A stretch of DNA of 64,000 nucleotides, from assembly GCA_030434875.1 (NCBI GenBank), contig JAUISW010000001.1, forward strand, positions 1,499,501 through 1,563,500, in the 5' to 3' direction. How positions within the stretch are numbered: the stretch's first letter is position 1; every line of letters starts with the position of its first letter. Source of the DNA: Lachnospiraceae bacterium C1.1. GTDB taxonomy: Bacteria; Bacillota; Clostridia; Lachnospirales; Lachnospiraceae. This document shows, in pieces, positions 42,931-51,079 of the stretch. A program made the position numbers and the translations under genes. Under the pieces are notes generated by a model. It was not told the DNA's origin, searched no databases, and saw only the letters and a program-made list of their open reading frames with translations.

Positions 42931-43944
42931 TCAGGCATCCTTTAAGCAGATCAGATTCTGTATCTTTTCATTTATCTTTTCTTCTTTAAATGAGATACAC
43001 TGCACAATCGAATTTGTTATTTCCTTGTGCTTTGAACTGCCGTGGGTTTTAACAACTAGACCGTTAAGTCCCAAAAGAGGCGCACCGCCATACTCACTTA
43101 CGTCAAACATTTTCAGAACGCCTTTAAGTGCAGGTTTTATCAAAAGCCCTCCGATTTTAGCTCTGAGAGAAGACATTATACCTGCCTTTATCTGCTGCAT
43201 CATTATGATTCCAACGCCTTCCATCATTTTTAATGCTATGTTTCCGGCAAAGGCTTCACATACAACAACATCAGCAACGCCCTGGTTCATATCCCTGGCT
43301 TCTATGCTTCCAATAAAGTTTATATCAGGACAGTTCTTCAATAAAGGATACGTCTCTTTGACAAGCATATTTCCCTTTTCTTCTTCTGCACCGATATTCA
43401 ATATTGCAACCTTAGGATTCTTTATACCCCGAATATTCTCTACATATACAGAACCCATTTTAGCAAACTGGACGAGATGATCAGATCTGGCATCTACATT
43501 TGCTCCACAGTCAAGCAGCAACGATGCTCCCTTTGTTGTTGGGAAAAAAGTTGCCAAAGGAGTTCTTTCAACTCCTTTTATACGACCTACAAGCACCTGA
43601 CCTCCAACAAGTATCGCCCCGGAACTTCCTGCCGATACAAAGGCATCACACTCGCCATCGTGAACAAGCTTCATGCCTACAACTATTGAAGAATCTTTTT
43701 TCTTTCTAATGGCCATTACCGGAGGTTCTCCGGTCTCTATGACCTCAGACGCTATAATCTGTTTTATTCTGTCCTCAGGATAGGAATATTTCGCCAGCTC
43801 TGTCTTCAATGCATCCTCAGTCCCTATCAGATATACAACTATGTTATCCTTAAGGTTTACTGCATCGACTGCGCCCTTGACTGTTTCTACCGGTGCATTA
43901 TCTCCACCCATAGCATCAAGTGCAACTTTTACAATTTCTGACAT
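42931..43944 (-). CDS. plsX: Phosphate acyltransferase PlsX
   Basis: 337 residues; converts acyl-ACP to acyl phosphate, the donor for PlsY in phospholipid synthesis. VALDAMGGDNAPVETVKGAVDA, VVGMKLVHDGECDAFVSAGSSGAILVGG and GLNGLVVKTHGSSKH are diagnostic. Cotranscribed with acpP. The MITE-like element lies just upstream of it. Confidence 0.97.
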   Translation of the reverse strand: MSEIVKVALDAMGGDNAPVETVKGAVDAVNLKDNIVVYLIGTEDALKTELAKYSYPEDRIKQIIASEVIETGEPPVMAIRKKKDSSIVVGMKLVHDGECDAFVSAGSSGAILVGGQVLVGRIKGVERTPLATFFPTTKGASLLLDCGANVDARSDHLVQFAKMGSVYVENIRGIKNPKVAILNIGAEEEKGNMLVKETYPLLKNCPDINFIGSIEARDMNQGVADVVVCEAFAGNIALKMMEGVGIIMMQQIKAGIMSSLRAKIGGLLIKPALKGVLKMFDVSEYGGAPLLGLNGLVVKTHGSSKHKEITNSIVQCISFKEEKINEKIQNLICLKDA

Positions 43945-44058
43945 GAATAACTCTCCATTTAGTTTATCTGCTGTTTATCTTTTACCAACAGCAATATTAC
44001 TATACAAGAGTGTTTCATAAAAATCAAGGCTAAAATTCAAATTTTAACTCACAATGGA

Positions 44059-44220
44059 CAAACTATGTTACTGTTCACACAGCTCTGCGCACTTGCTGCG
44101 CTGAGCGTAAGAAAACATACAGCAAGAAATATGGATTTGCCCCATTGCCGAAGGCAATCTTTAGATGGGCAAATCCAGTTACTGTGAGCACCTGTAAGGT
44201 GTGAACAGTAACCAAACTAT
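44059..44220. mobile_element. MITE-like palindromic element with 8-bp target duplication
   Basis: A 146-bp element (44067-44212) is bounded by perfect 14-bp terminal inverted repeats, GTTACTGTTCACAC and GTGTGAACAGTAAC. It is flanked directly by the 8-bp direct repeat CAAACTAT (44059-44066 and 44213-44220), a target duplication. Inside, GGATTTGCCC/GGGCAAATCC encloses ATTGCC/GGCAAT, and the right end can form a hairpin of its own (GTTACTGT...CACC/GGTG...ACAGTAAC). No ORF. Such ends and duplication size suit a non-autonomous element mobilised by an 8-bp-duplicating transposase family; the family is not identified. The remaining gap 43945-44330 holds nothing else but the rpmF terminator. Confidence 0.8.
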
Positions 44221-44273
44221 AAGACAATGTCCGTTTTAAGCCAAAAACAAAGCCCTAAAATCCTCCTGCATTA

Positions 44274-44308
44274 AAAAAACGCACCATTCAACAAATGAAC
44301 GGTGCGTT
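44274..44308 (-). terminator. Terminator after rpmF
   Basis: ACGCACC-TTCA and TGAA-GGTGCGT pair around a short loop, with T7 on the minus strand. Confidence 0.88.
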
Positions 44309-44330
44309 ATGACAATCATTCTACTGCCTG

Positions 44331-44510
44331 TTAAGCCTGTGCAATGATTTCCTTTTTGTTGTAAGAACCACAGCTCTTGCATACTCTATGAGGGAGCATA
44401 AGCTCGCCGCACTTAGGGCACTTTACAAGAGTAAGAGAAGCCATCTTCCAATTAGCTCTTCTCTGATCTCTGTGTCCCTTAGAAGATTTATTCTTCGGAC
44501 AAATTGACAT
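44331..44510 (-). CDS. rpmF: 50S ribosomal protein L32
   Basis: 59 residues: MSICPKNKSSKGHRDQRRAN, then the zinc ribbon CPKC...CKSC (CPKCGELMLPHRVCKSCG), ending AQA. The family's usual KRR-rich start and four Cys are intact, making this the C+ form. AGGAGGTG precedes the ATG. In many genomes yceD (DUF177) lies directly upstream; here pta does. Confidence 0.96.
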   Translation of the reverse strand: MSICPKNKSSKGHRDQRRANWKMASLTLVKCPKCGELMLPHRVCKSCGSYNKKEIIAQA

Positions 44511-44618
44511 CTATCTACACCTCCTAACACGCTTTATAATCAAAATAATGCATATAATCAAAATGAACCATGCTTTTTAGATTATACACATGCAGTTTTA
44601 GTTTGTCAACAAATTTAT

Positions 44619-45602
44619 TTATGACAATGCTGCAGTGATAATTGACATTGAATAAACTTCAAGTGCATTACATCCACGTGAGAGGTCATTGATCTGAGCA
44701 TTAAGTCCAAGAAGAATAGGACCATATGCCTCAAAGTTACCCATACGCTGAGCAATCTTATAACCGATATTTCCTGCATTGATATCAGGGAAAATGAATG
44801 TATTTGCATGTCCTGCAACTGATGAACCAGGGCACTTTGTACGAGCTACTCTGGGTGAAACTGCCGCATCAAACTGAAGCTCACCTTCTATAGGAAGCTC
44901 AGGATATCTTTCCTTAGCCTTCTTTGTAGCATTCTGCATCTTTGTAACTGCATCACCCTTACCTGATCCAAGTGTTGAATAGCTTAAGAAAGCAACCTTA
45001 GGATCAACGCCGAATACTCTTGCACATTCTACCGTCTCGCCGCAGATCTCAACAAGCTCATCCTCTGTAGGATAAAGATTGATAGCGCAGTCTGCCATCG
45101 CAAGAACCTCATTCTCGCCTGTAGCTGAAGGACGAACAAGTATGAAGCATGATGAAACAATAGAGTTACCGGGCTTTGTCTTAATGATCTGAAGTGCAGG
45201 ACGAACTGTATCAGCAGTTGAGTATGTAGCACCGCCAAGAAGGCAGTCAGCAACGCCCATCTTTACAAGCATTGTACCAAAATAGTTGCCGCCTGCAAGG
45301 ATCTTTCTTGCCTCTTCCGGCTGCATTCCCTTGCTTTTTCTGATCTCACAGAAAAGGTCTACCATTTCATCAAAACGATCATAGTTTTCTGGATCTATAA
45401 TAACAGCACCACGAATATTATATCCGGCCTCTTCTGCTGACTTTTCTATTTCATCAGGATTTCCGAGGAGAACGGGCTTTAAAAAGTTGCTTGCAAGAAG
45501 TCTTGAAGCAGCCTCAAGTATTCTGGGATCAGAACCCTCAGTGAAGACGATCGTCTTAGGATTCTTTTTAAGTTTTTCTATCATAGTACCAAAACCGAAC
45601 AT
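44619..45602 (-). CDS. pta: Phosphate acetyltransferase
   Basis: 327-residue enzyme interconverting acetyl-CoA and acetyl phosphate. VFTEGSDPRILEAASRLL, GGATYSTADTVRPALQII, SCFILVRP, SYSTLGSGKG, GELQFDAAVSP and the C-terminal HANTFIFPDINAGNIGYKIAQRMG give the full short (class I) form without the DRTGG regulatory domain. GGAGGA precedes the ATG at 45602. Acetate kinase, its usual neighbour, is not adjacent on either side. Acyl phosphate use by acylphosphatase or another kinase is possible. Confidence 0.97.
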   Translation of the reverse strand: MFGFGTMIEKLKKNPKTIVFTEGSDPRILEAASRLLASNFLKPVLLGNPDEIEKSAEEAGYNIRGAVIIDPENYDRFDEMVDLFCEIRKSKGMQPEEARKILAGGNYFGTMLVKMGVADCLLGGATYSTADTVRPALQIIKTKPGNSIVSSCFILVRPSATGENEVLAMADCAINLYPTEDELVEICGETVECARVFGVDPKVAFLSYSTLGSGKGDAVTKMQNATKKAKERYPELPIEGELQFDAAVSPRVARTKCPGSSVAGHANTFIFPDINAGNIGYKIAQRMGNFEAYGPILLGLNAQINDLSRGCNALEVYSMSIITAALS

Positions 45603-45630
45603 AAGAAATTCCTCCAAAAAAAATTGAATT

Positions 45631-45673
45631 ATTATATCATTAGGCGGCCAGTAAAATCCACTGACCGCCTAAT
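45631..45673 (-). promoter_or_regulatory. pta promoter region with a long inverted repeat
   Basis: A 14-bp inverted repeat with one mismatch (ATTAGGCGGCCAGT 45639-45652, ACTGACCGCCTAAT 45660-45673) lies directly upstream of a perfect minus-strand -10, TATAAT (45631-45636). It has no T run, so it is not a normal terminator; an operator over the -35 region is more likely. The -35 itself is not clear. Confidence 0.45.
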
Positions 45674-45743
45674 ATTATAGTGCAATTTAAGTTTTACAAA
45701 ATTGATTTAAATCAAACCGAAACGTTAAGAAATTCACATGCCC

Positions 45744-45929
45744 TCAATCCTTTTCCTCAGGCAGTAAATAGTATCTTGTACAACCACATCTGCTCTTATA
45801 TACTCTCTGCCAGACCTTCCATATATACTCACTTGAAATATATGGTCTTCTTATTTTATCTGTATCTACCAGTGCCGAAACCTCGATATAAAGTTCATGA
45901 GCTAAATCCGACTCAAACCTCACGTTCAT
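45744..45929 (-). CDS. Small conserved-looking hypothetical protein
   Basis: 61 residues (MNVRFESDLAHELYIEVSAL...), mixed charge, two Cys and a Tyr/Lys-rich end; no signal, TM or motif recognised. The start at 45929 is supported by a strong AAGGAG seven bases upstream; an earlier in-frame ATG (45998) has none. Lone gene on the minus strand between pta and the divergent cyclase operon. Function unknown. Confidence 0.6.
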   Translation of the reverse strand: MNVRFESDLAHELYIEVSALVDTDKIRRPYISSEYIWKVWQRVYKSRCGCTRYYLLPEEKD

Positions 45930-46311
45930 CTTTCTCTCCTTGCAAAACATAATAGCATTATCCAACATACACCGGTCGGATACATTTACCATAAACAACT
46001 TTTTTAATCAGTCACTTTCATAATATTATCTGAATTCTTTTTATATTTCAAGAGTTCATATTAAGGCATAATATTTTTTCTGAAAATTTTAGCTCAAAAA
46101 TCACAGAACTTATTATCTGAAAAAATATTTAACTTAAATTGTATTATTTTAAATAATTCAATCATGTCTATAAAATTTAAGCTTCAGATAACCGATAAAA
46201 AATGTAGAAAGTCTGTTTTTGACTGAAGTCAAAGCAGATCAAGCCTATCTGTTTATCTCTTGATCAGAAGCATTTGTAAACAAACAATTCATATTCAAAG
46301 GCGGCGCAAGT
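45930..46311. promoter_or_regulatory. Divergent intergenic region before the TIR/cyclase operon
   Basis: 382 bp, very AT-rich. A perfect 7-bp-arm palindrome TTTGACT-GA-AGTCAAA (46218-46233) is followed at once by GATCAAG ... CTTGATC (46237-46243/46259-46265). These lie 50-100 bp before the GAF gene, where the promoter is expected; TTGATC-17-AACAAT is a poor candidate and no clear promoter was found. The ribosome binding site of the GAF gene is weak (AAAGGCGG). Confidence 0.4.
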
Positions 46312-46890
46312 ATGGCATACGATATCAAACGTTTACTTGAACTTTCAGTAAACATCAACAAGTTTATAGATCCTGATGACTTCTTTGAAGCTGTGATCAA
46401 TGAAGCCATGTATATCACAAACTGCGATGGCGGGACTATATATATTCCCGGCAAAGAAGGGCTTACATTCCAATATGTACGTACAAAATCCAAATATATA
46501 ACTATGGGTTGTGATTCAGGTGCCACTTCTCTCCCACCTATACCAATGGATAAGCACTATGCCTGTGCGCAGGTAGCGATCACTCAGGAACCTCTGAATA
46601 TACGCGATGTATATTACGCAAAAAATTTTGACTTTAATGGTACTTACGTTTTTGACAAGTCAAACAGTTACAGATCACATTCTATGCTTATACTGCCTAT
46701 GTCTTCATGTTTTGAACTCGTAGGTGTAATACAGCTGATCAATTCGATTGACCCTGAAACCGGTCATTGGACACCCTTCACAAGCGAACACGAGCAGCTC
46801 TGTAAATATCTTGCAGGTATTTCTGCTATTAAATTAGAAAATATGAAACTTAAAGGTTTATTAGCTGATAAAAGAAAGTTAGGAAAATAA
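46312..46890 (+). CDS. GAF-domain protein (first gene of TIR/cyclase operon)
   Basis: 192 residues, essentially one GAF domain (about 10-175) plus a short helical tail. INEAMYITNCDGGTIYI, DKSNSYRSHSMLILPM, ELVGVIQLINSIDPETG and FTSEHEQLCKYLAGISA are the family landmarks and are close to GAFs of cyclic-nucleotide phosphodiesterases and cyclases. Such domains bind cyclic nucleotides, haem or small molecules. As a stand-alone sensor next to a cyclase it may bind the cyclase product or an input ligand. Five bases separate it from the TIR gene. Confidence 0.88.
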   Translation: MAYDIKRLLELSVNINKFIDPDDFFEAVINEAMYITNCDGGTIYIPGKEGLTFQYVRTKSKYITMGCDSGATSLPPIPMDKHYACAQVAITQEPLNIRDVYYAKNFDFNGTYVFDKSNSYRSHSMLILPMSSCFELVGVIQLINSIDPETGHWTPFTSEHEQLCKYLAGISAIKLENMKLKGLLADKRKLGK

Positions 46891-46895
46891 CTCCT

Positions 46896-47690
46896 ATGAC
46901 CGCAAAAAAATATGTTTTTTTAAGCTATAGTTCAAAAGATGCTGATTTTATGAAGGAAATTGTGGGGCTCCTTCAGTCTATGAATATTGAATACTGGAAA
47001 GCACCCGAAAAAATCCCTGCAGGATCCAGCTATGCCAAAGAAATCAACTGTGCAATTGAAAACTGCAGCTTATTTTTGCTGGTCTTATCCCAAAATTCAC
47101 AGGAATCTATATGGGTTGAAAAAGAAATAGACTGCGCATTAAACAGCAGACGTGTAATTATTCCTTATAATATAGATAATGTTGCCCTGGTTGATGCGTT
47201 TAAATTTTATCTTAATAATGTTCAGATGGTCTTCCACAATAATTCTGTCCGAAAGTTTAAGGAGTTGGAGGATCTGCTGAAAAAATACATATTAAACACT
47301 GCTAAAATTCCATCAAAAAAACCAATGCACTCAAGCCCTACTGGCAGTAACAGTCCGCGTGCACAGGCAAAAAGTCCGCAAAGCCAACAAAGTCCACAAA
47401 ACCTACAGGTTTTTAATGACGCATACAGAAGGATAACTAAAAGAAACCTTCTCAAATTTAATCGTGTTCCCACAAGATGTGCCTATTGCGGTGGTAAATT
47501 GTTCAATACTCACGATGGAGTTTTTGTCTGTGAAAACTGTAACCGTGAGAACTATGATGATTATCAGAAAATAGAAAATTTTCTCAGAAATAATGGTAAA
47601 GCTACAGTTCCTGAAATCTCCAGGGCACTTAAGCTACCTGTAAAAGTAATTCTGAACTGGCAACATATGCGACAGGAAAATAAACTATGA
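46896..47690 (+). CDS. TIR-domain protein with zinc ribbon and HTH-like C-terminus
   Basis: 264 residues in three parts. TIR domain, about 3-125: YVFLSYSSKDADFMKEIV, AGSSYAKEINCAIENCSLFLLVLS, SIWVEKEIDCAL; Glu77 matches the catalytic Glu of NAD-cleaving TIRs. Disordered Ser/Pro/Gln linker, about 138-172. Zinc ribbon CAYC...CENC (Cys195, 198, 212, 215) followed by a winged-helix-like segment (VPEISRALKLPVKVIL). TIRs act as NADases, NAD-derived signal makers or scaffolds. The zinc-ribbon-HTH half suggests contact with nucleic acid or protein rather than ligand binding. Overlaps the cyclase by 4 bp. Confidence 0.88.
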   Translation: MTAKKYVFLSYSSKDADFMKEIVGLLQSMNIEYWKAPEKIPAGSSYAKEINCAIENCSLFLLVLSQNSQESIWVEKEIDCALNSRRVIIPYNIDNVALVDAFKFYLNNVQMVFHNNSVRKFKELEDLLKKYILNTAKIPSKKPMHSSPTGSNSPRAQAKSPQSQQSPQNLQVFNDAYRRITKRNLLKFNRVPTRCAYCGGKLFNTHDGVFVCENCNRENYDDYQKIENFLRNNGKATVPEISRALKLPVKVILNWQHMRQENKL

Positions 47691-49216
47691 GCATTGAAGT
47701 CTGGATAATAGGCGAAGACAAAAGAAATATGATCAAAAATCAGAGAATGATCAACAGGAATGGCAGTATGCGTGCTGTTTGTCTTTTATCTGAAAAAGCC
47801 TTAAAGGAAGCTATCAAAAAAACAAAAGAAGACCCCGAAATGACAGAAATCCCCTCCCTCATCGTTATGGATTACGAAATTGCAAGGAGAAATGATTTCC
47901 AAAATGTTCATCTCTTAAGAGAATACGACAAACTTGCGGGCGTTCCTCTTTTTATGGCTGTTAATGAAAGTAATGAAGCTACAGCAGATGAATGTTACGA
48001 AAACGGTGCAATGATCATTGTACATACTGAACTCACCAATTCTGAAGTTACACGAATCGAGAACATTGCCTGGCAGCATGATAATACCCGTCTTTACGAG
48101 CAGAAAATGCAGAAACAGGCTTTAGAACTTCATAATGCAAAAGAAATACTTCGACTGAACAAACAGCTCGAAGCAAGAAACGAATTTCTTCATAAAACAT
48201 TTGGACGGTATTTTTCAGATGATCTTCTAAATCTTATCCTTCAAAAGGGCGAGAATGTTTCCCTCGGAGGCGAAAAAAAAGAAGCTACGATCATGATGAC
48301 AGATTTAAGAAATTTTACTTCTTTATCAGAAAAAACAGACTCCGATATCCTTACTTCCGTCCTTAACTTTTACTTCAGTAAAATGGTAGATATTGTCTCC
48401 TATTACAGAGGAACTGTTATCGAATACATGGGAGATGGTATGCTTGCAGTTTTCGGTGCACCTCTATCAGATGACCACCATGTGGATAACGCAGTTGCTT
48501 CCGCAATAAGCATGCAGAATGCCATGCCTTCCTTAAATGAATATTTTATAGAGCATGGATTTCCCTCTCTTGAAATGGGGATTGGTCTGCATTGCGGAGA
48601 GGTATTTATAGGAAATATAGGCTCTGAAAAAATGATGCGCTACAATGTCATTGGAAATACTGTGAACGAAAGTTCAAGAATTGAAAGCTGCAGCGTAGGC
48701 GGTCAAATATTGGTCTCAAAGGAAATAATCAATAAATGTAAAAGCGCTCTGACAACCAAAGAAGGCGTAGAAATAAGCGCAAAAGGATTAAATACGCCAA
48801 TCTGGATATACGAAGTAACAGCTATTTCAGGTGATTACAATGTTTCCGTATCAAATAACAGAAATTATTCAGAAGAGTATGAAGAAGTTTCCGCAGAAAC
48901 CTATTTTCACCTCTACCCAATAAAGGGAAAACTTATATCTGATGAATTTATACCGGCTAAATTATTAAAATTATCAAAGAAAAGAATGGTCGTGGAAATA
49001 AATGATAATGATAGTCCTAAAATCGATTTATTCACAAATGTAAAAATAACATCTCCGATTGATAATAAAGAACTATACGGAGGTTTCTACGCAAAAGTAA
49101 TCGGACATAACGAAACTCTCTGGACTCTTCATTATACAGATGATAATAACGTTGTCGCAGATTTCTTAAGTCGAATAATAAAAGCTAAAAACGGAGGATT
49201 TTATGGATTCCAATGA
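47687..49216 (+). CDS. Class III nucleotidyl cyclase with receiver-like N-terminal domain
   Basis: 509 residues. Receiver-like domain about 1-125 (Asp62 in VMDYE at the phosphoacceptor place), coiled coil about 135-170, then the linker GRYFSDDLLNLIL and a cyclase domain about 195-375. Metal Asp206 and Asp250 (TDLRNF, YMGDG) and catalytic Asn327/Arg331 are present, so it should be active as a homodimer. The base-selecting pair is Glu246/Asn320 instead of the Lys/Asp or Lys/Thr of adenylyl cyclases, so the product (cAMP, cGMP or other) is open. The last 110 residues form a beta-rich domain, perhaps PilZ-like without its c-di-GMP motif. Confidence 0.9.
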   Translation: MSIEVWIIGEDKRNMIKNQRMINRNGSMRAVCLLSEKALKEAIKKTKEDPEMTEIPSLIVMDYEIARRNDFQNVHLLREYDKLAGVPLFMAVNESNEATADECYENGAMIIVHTELTNSEVTRIENIAWQHDNTRLYEQKMQKQALELHNAKEILRLNKQLEARNEFLHKTFGRYFSDDLLNLILQKGENVSLGGEKKEATIMMTDLRNFTSLSEKTDSDILTSVLNFYFSKMVDIVSYYRGTVIEYMGDGMLAVFGAPLSDDHHVDNAVASAISMQNAMPSLNEYFIEHGFPSLEMGIGLHCGEVFIGNIGSEKMMRYNVIGNTVNESSRIESCSVGGQILVSKEIINKCKSALTTKEGVEISAKGLNTPIWIYEVTAISGDYNVSVSNNRNYSEEYEEVSAETYFHLYPIKGKLISDEFIPAKLLKLSKKRMVVEINDNDSPKIDLFTNVKITSPIDNKELYGGFYAKVIGHNETLWTLHYTDDNNVVADFLSRIIKAKNGGFYGFQ

Positions 49217-50210
49217 TTTATTTGAAATGCTTGATCAGTCTCCCGATATTGACGGAATCGGAAGTAGATCGCTGAGTTTATGGTACGGACAGGAATCACT
49301 CATCATCATTATATCAGGAACTATACCAGATGCTGATTTTGCTGACAAAGACATAAGCGACCTCTTAAAAACCTCTAAATTTTTATCTGATCTCAATTGC
49401 AAGCTCTTTCTTCTGCTTTGGAAAGAGCACGATGAAATTCGTGCATATTTTAAAAGTGACAGCAGTCGTGTAAGAGCACTCGATTTCTTAAATGTTTTTA
49501 TGTCAGATGCAGGACTTGTAAAGGGTGATTCGAGGTCAGCTTCCGGAAGAATTGCTTCCGCTACACTCTGGCTTATCATGGGCGAAATGGATCTCACTAA
49601 TCAGATTGATTATTTCAAAAAAATGTCAATTTCATATTTTAAGGATTGCAATTGGATAATAGCTGATGAATACTCAAGTTCTAAACATGATGAAATTCTC
49701 AACATGACAAAATACACCAAGAAACACCTGCCCTGGGCTGTCGTAAAATCGGTTGATATCGCACCTGCAGGAAGCACTATAAATATCAAAACTCTTGAAA
49801 ATGATTCCGGGGTAAATATTACAACAGATGATAATACCTATATTATGATAGGCATTCAGGGAGAAGTCTATAATATAGATTCCAAAAAATTCGACAATAC
49901 ATATGACCTGACAGATGAACCTCTTGATATATTTGCCCGAATGACCTTGTTTATCCCTGAAGTGACAATATTACCGGACAATGAATACATGAACATAGAC
50001 GAAATTGCTCTGATCTGTTATCCCAAGAACAACAGATCAATATATGCAAAACAGCTCGATCGGAGGACTAAGGTTTTTCCTGTTTATGACCGAAAAAATT
50101 ATTTTTTAGGTAATAAAGATGATTTCCTTGCAGTTCGTACCGATGACCTGAGTGATATTTATATAATACAAAAGAGGATTTTTTTAGAGACATACGAGGA
50201 AGCAAAATGA
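49203..50210 (+). CDS. Unrecognised protein of the TIR/cyclase operon
   Basis: 335 residues, soluble, no signal peptide or TM. The first 150 residues have alternating hydrophobic strands (LSLWYGQESLIIIISGTI, CKLFLLLWKE) and a helix; the second half includes VNITTDDNTYIMIGIQGEVYNIDSK and ALICYPKNNRSIYAKQLD. I do not recognise a family. Its start (GGAGG site) is inside the cyclase end by 14 bp and its stop overlaps the MBL gene by 4 bp, so strict stoichiometric expression with the cyclase is likely. A partner or regulator of the cyclase is the simplest guess. Confidence 0.75.
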   Translation: MDSNDLFEMLDQSPDIDGIGSRSLSLWYGQESLIIIISGTIPDADFADKDISDLLKTSKFLSDLNCKLFLLLWKEHDEIRAYFKSDSSRVRALDFLNVFMSDAGLVKGDSRSASGRIASATLWLIMGEMDLTNQIDYFKKMSISYFKDCNWIIADEYSSSKHDEILNMTKYTKKHLPWAVVKSVDIAPAGSTINIKTLENDSGVNITTDDNTYIMIGIQGEVYNIDSKKFDNTYDLTDEPLDIFARMTLFIPEVTILPDNEYMNIDEIALICYPKNNRSIYAKQLDRRTKVFPVYDRKNYFLGNKDDFLAVRTDDLSDIYIIQKRIFLETYEEAK

Positions 50211-51037
50211 ATAAGCAGACTTTGACACTCAAGATTCTCGGGTGTAGAGGATCAGTTCCCATAGAGGGTGAGGATTTCAAAATTTATGGTGGTGCAACAT
50301 CGTCAATATGTGTGCTGGCTGAAACCACAAGCGACGCCGGACATGTTACAGAGGAAATTTATCTCGATTCAGGCTCGGGAATAGTAAATGCAAAACCACT
50401 TCCTGACAGTCATATTTCAATACTTATAAGCCATATGCATATAGACCATCTGATCGGAATGACCTTTTTCCCCGCACTTAGTCAGAAAGACCGTAGAATA
50501 GATATATACGCAGCAGCGAGAAATGGTCTTAAAGTCAATGATGCAATCGACAAGCTCTTTTCGCCTCCATACTGGCCTCTTAAAGTTACGGACTATCCTT
50601 CTGATGCCAGATATTATGAGCTAAAGGAAAATTTTAATATAGGAAATGTAAAGATTAAAAATATAGAGGTTAATCATCCCGGAGGCTCCTCTACTTACAA
50701 AATTGAATTTGCAGGAAAAAATATTGTTTATGCGATTGACTTTGAACACAATGAAAATGAATTAAAAAAGCTTGCTGATTTCAGCAGAAATGCTGATTTG
50801 ATGATATACGACGGTCAATATACCCCGGACGAATATCCGGGATGTTTTGGATATGGTCATTCCATTCCCGAGGTTGGCATTGAATTTGCAAAAAATAACG
50901 GAATAAAAAGAATCCTCTTCAGCCATCATGCCCCGGAACACACAGACAGTTTCCTTTCTGAATGGGAAAAAAAGATAGAAGAAATCTTCCCTGATTCATC
51001 ATTTGCAAAAGCAGGAATGGAAATAAAGATAATATAA
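50207..51037 (+). CDS. MBL-fold hydrolase, phosphodiesterase-like
   Basis: 276-residue metallo-beta-lactamase-fold protein. It has GCRGSVPIEGEDFKIYGGATSS at the start, the metal motif HMHIDHLIG (His76, His78, Asp80, His81), NHPGGSSTYKIE, YAIDFEHNE and FSHHAPEH. The RGS-P ... GG-TSS opening is that of the PhnP/cAMP-phosphodiesterase-related group, which includes Apyc1-type cyclic nucleotide phosphodiesterases. In this operon it would be expected to hydrolyse the cyclase product. Ends at a terminator. Activity on another phosphodiester cannot be excluded. Confidence 0.88.
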   Translation: MNKQTLTLKILGCRGSVPIEGEDFKIYGGATSSICVLAETTSDAGHVTEEIYLDSGSGIVNAKPLPDSHISILISHMHIDHLIGMTFFPALSQKDRRIDIYAAARNGLKVNDAIDKLFSPPYWPLKVTDYPSDARYYELKENFNIGNVKIKNIEVNHPGGSSTYKIEFAGKNIVYAIDFEHNENELKKLADFSRNADLMIYDGQYTPDEYPGCFGYGHSIPEVGIEFAKNNGIKRILFSHHAPEHTDSFLSEWEKKIEEIFPDSSFAKAGMEIKII

Positions 51038-51041
51038 ATAG

Positions 51042-51079
51042 TAAAGGAAATTCGAGCTCAAGTCGGATTTCCTTTATTT
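51042..51079. terminator. Terminator between the cyclase operon and tmcAL
   Basis: TAAAGGAAAT (51042-51051) and ATTTCCTTTA (51068-51077), a perfect 10-bp stem between convergent genes. Confidence 0.75.

Noticed and set aside
45637-45675. Inverted repeat before pta as the terminator of the small upstream gene
   Set aside because: No U tract follows on the minus strand, and a perfect TATAAT follows instead.
46896-51037. Calling the cyclase operon a canonical Pycsar or Thoeris defence system
   Set aside because: The TIR has no cyclic-nucleotide-binding or SLOG/macro partner domain, the cyclase has a receiver-like N-terminus and the cassette includes its own phosphodiesterase. Only component similarity is supported.
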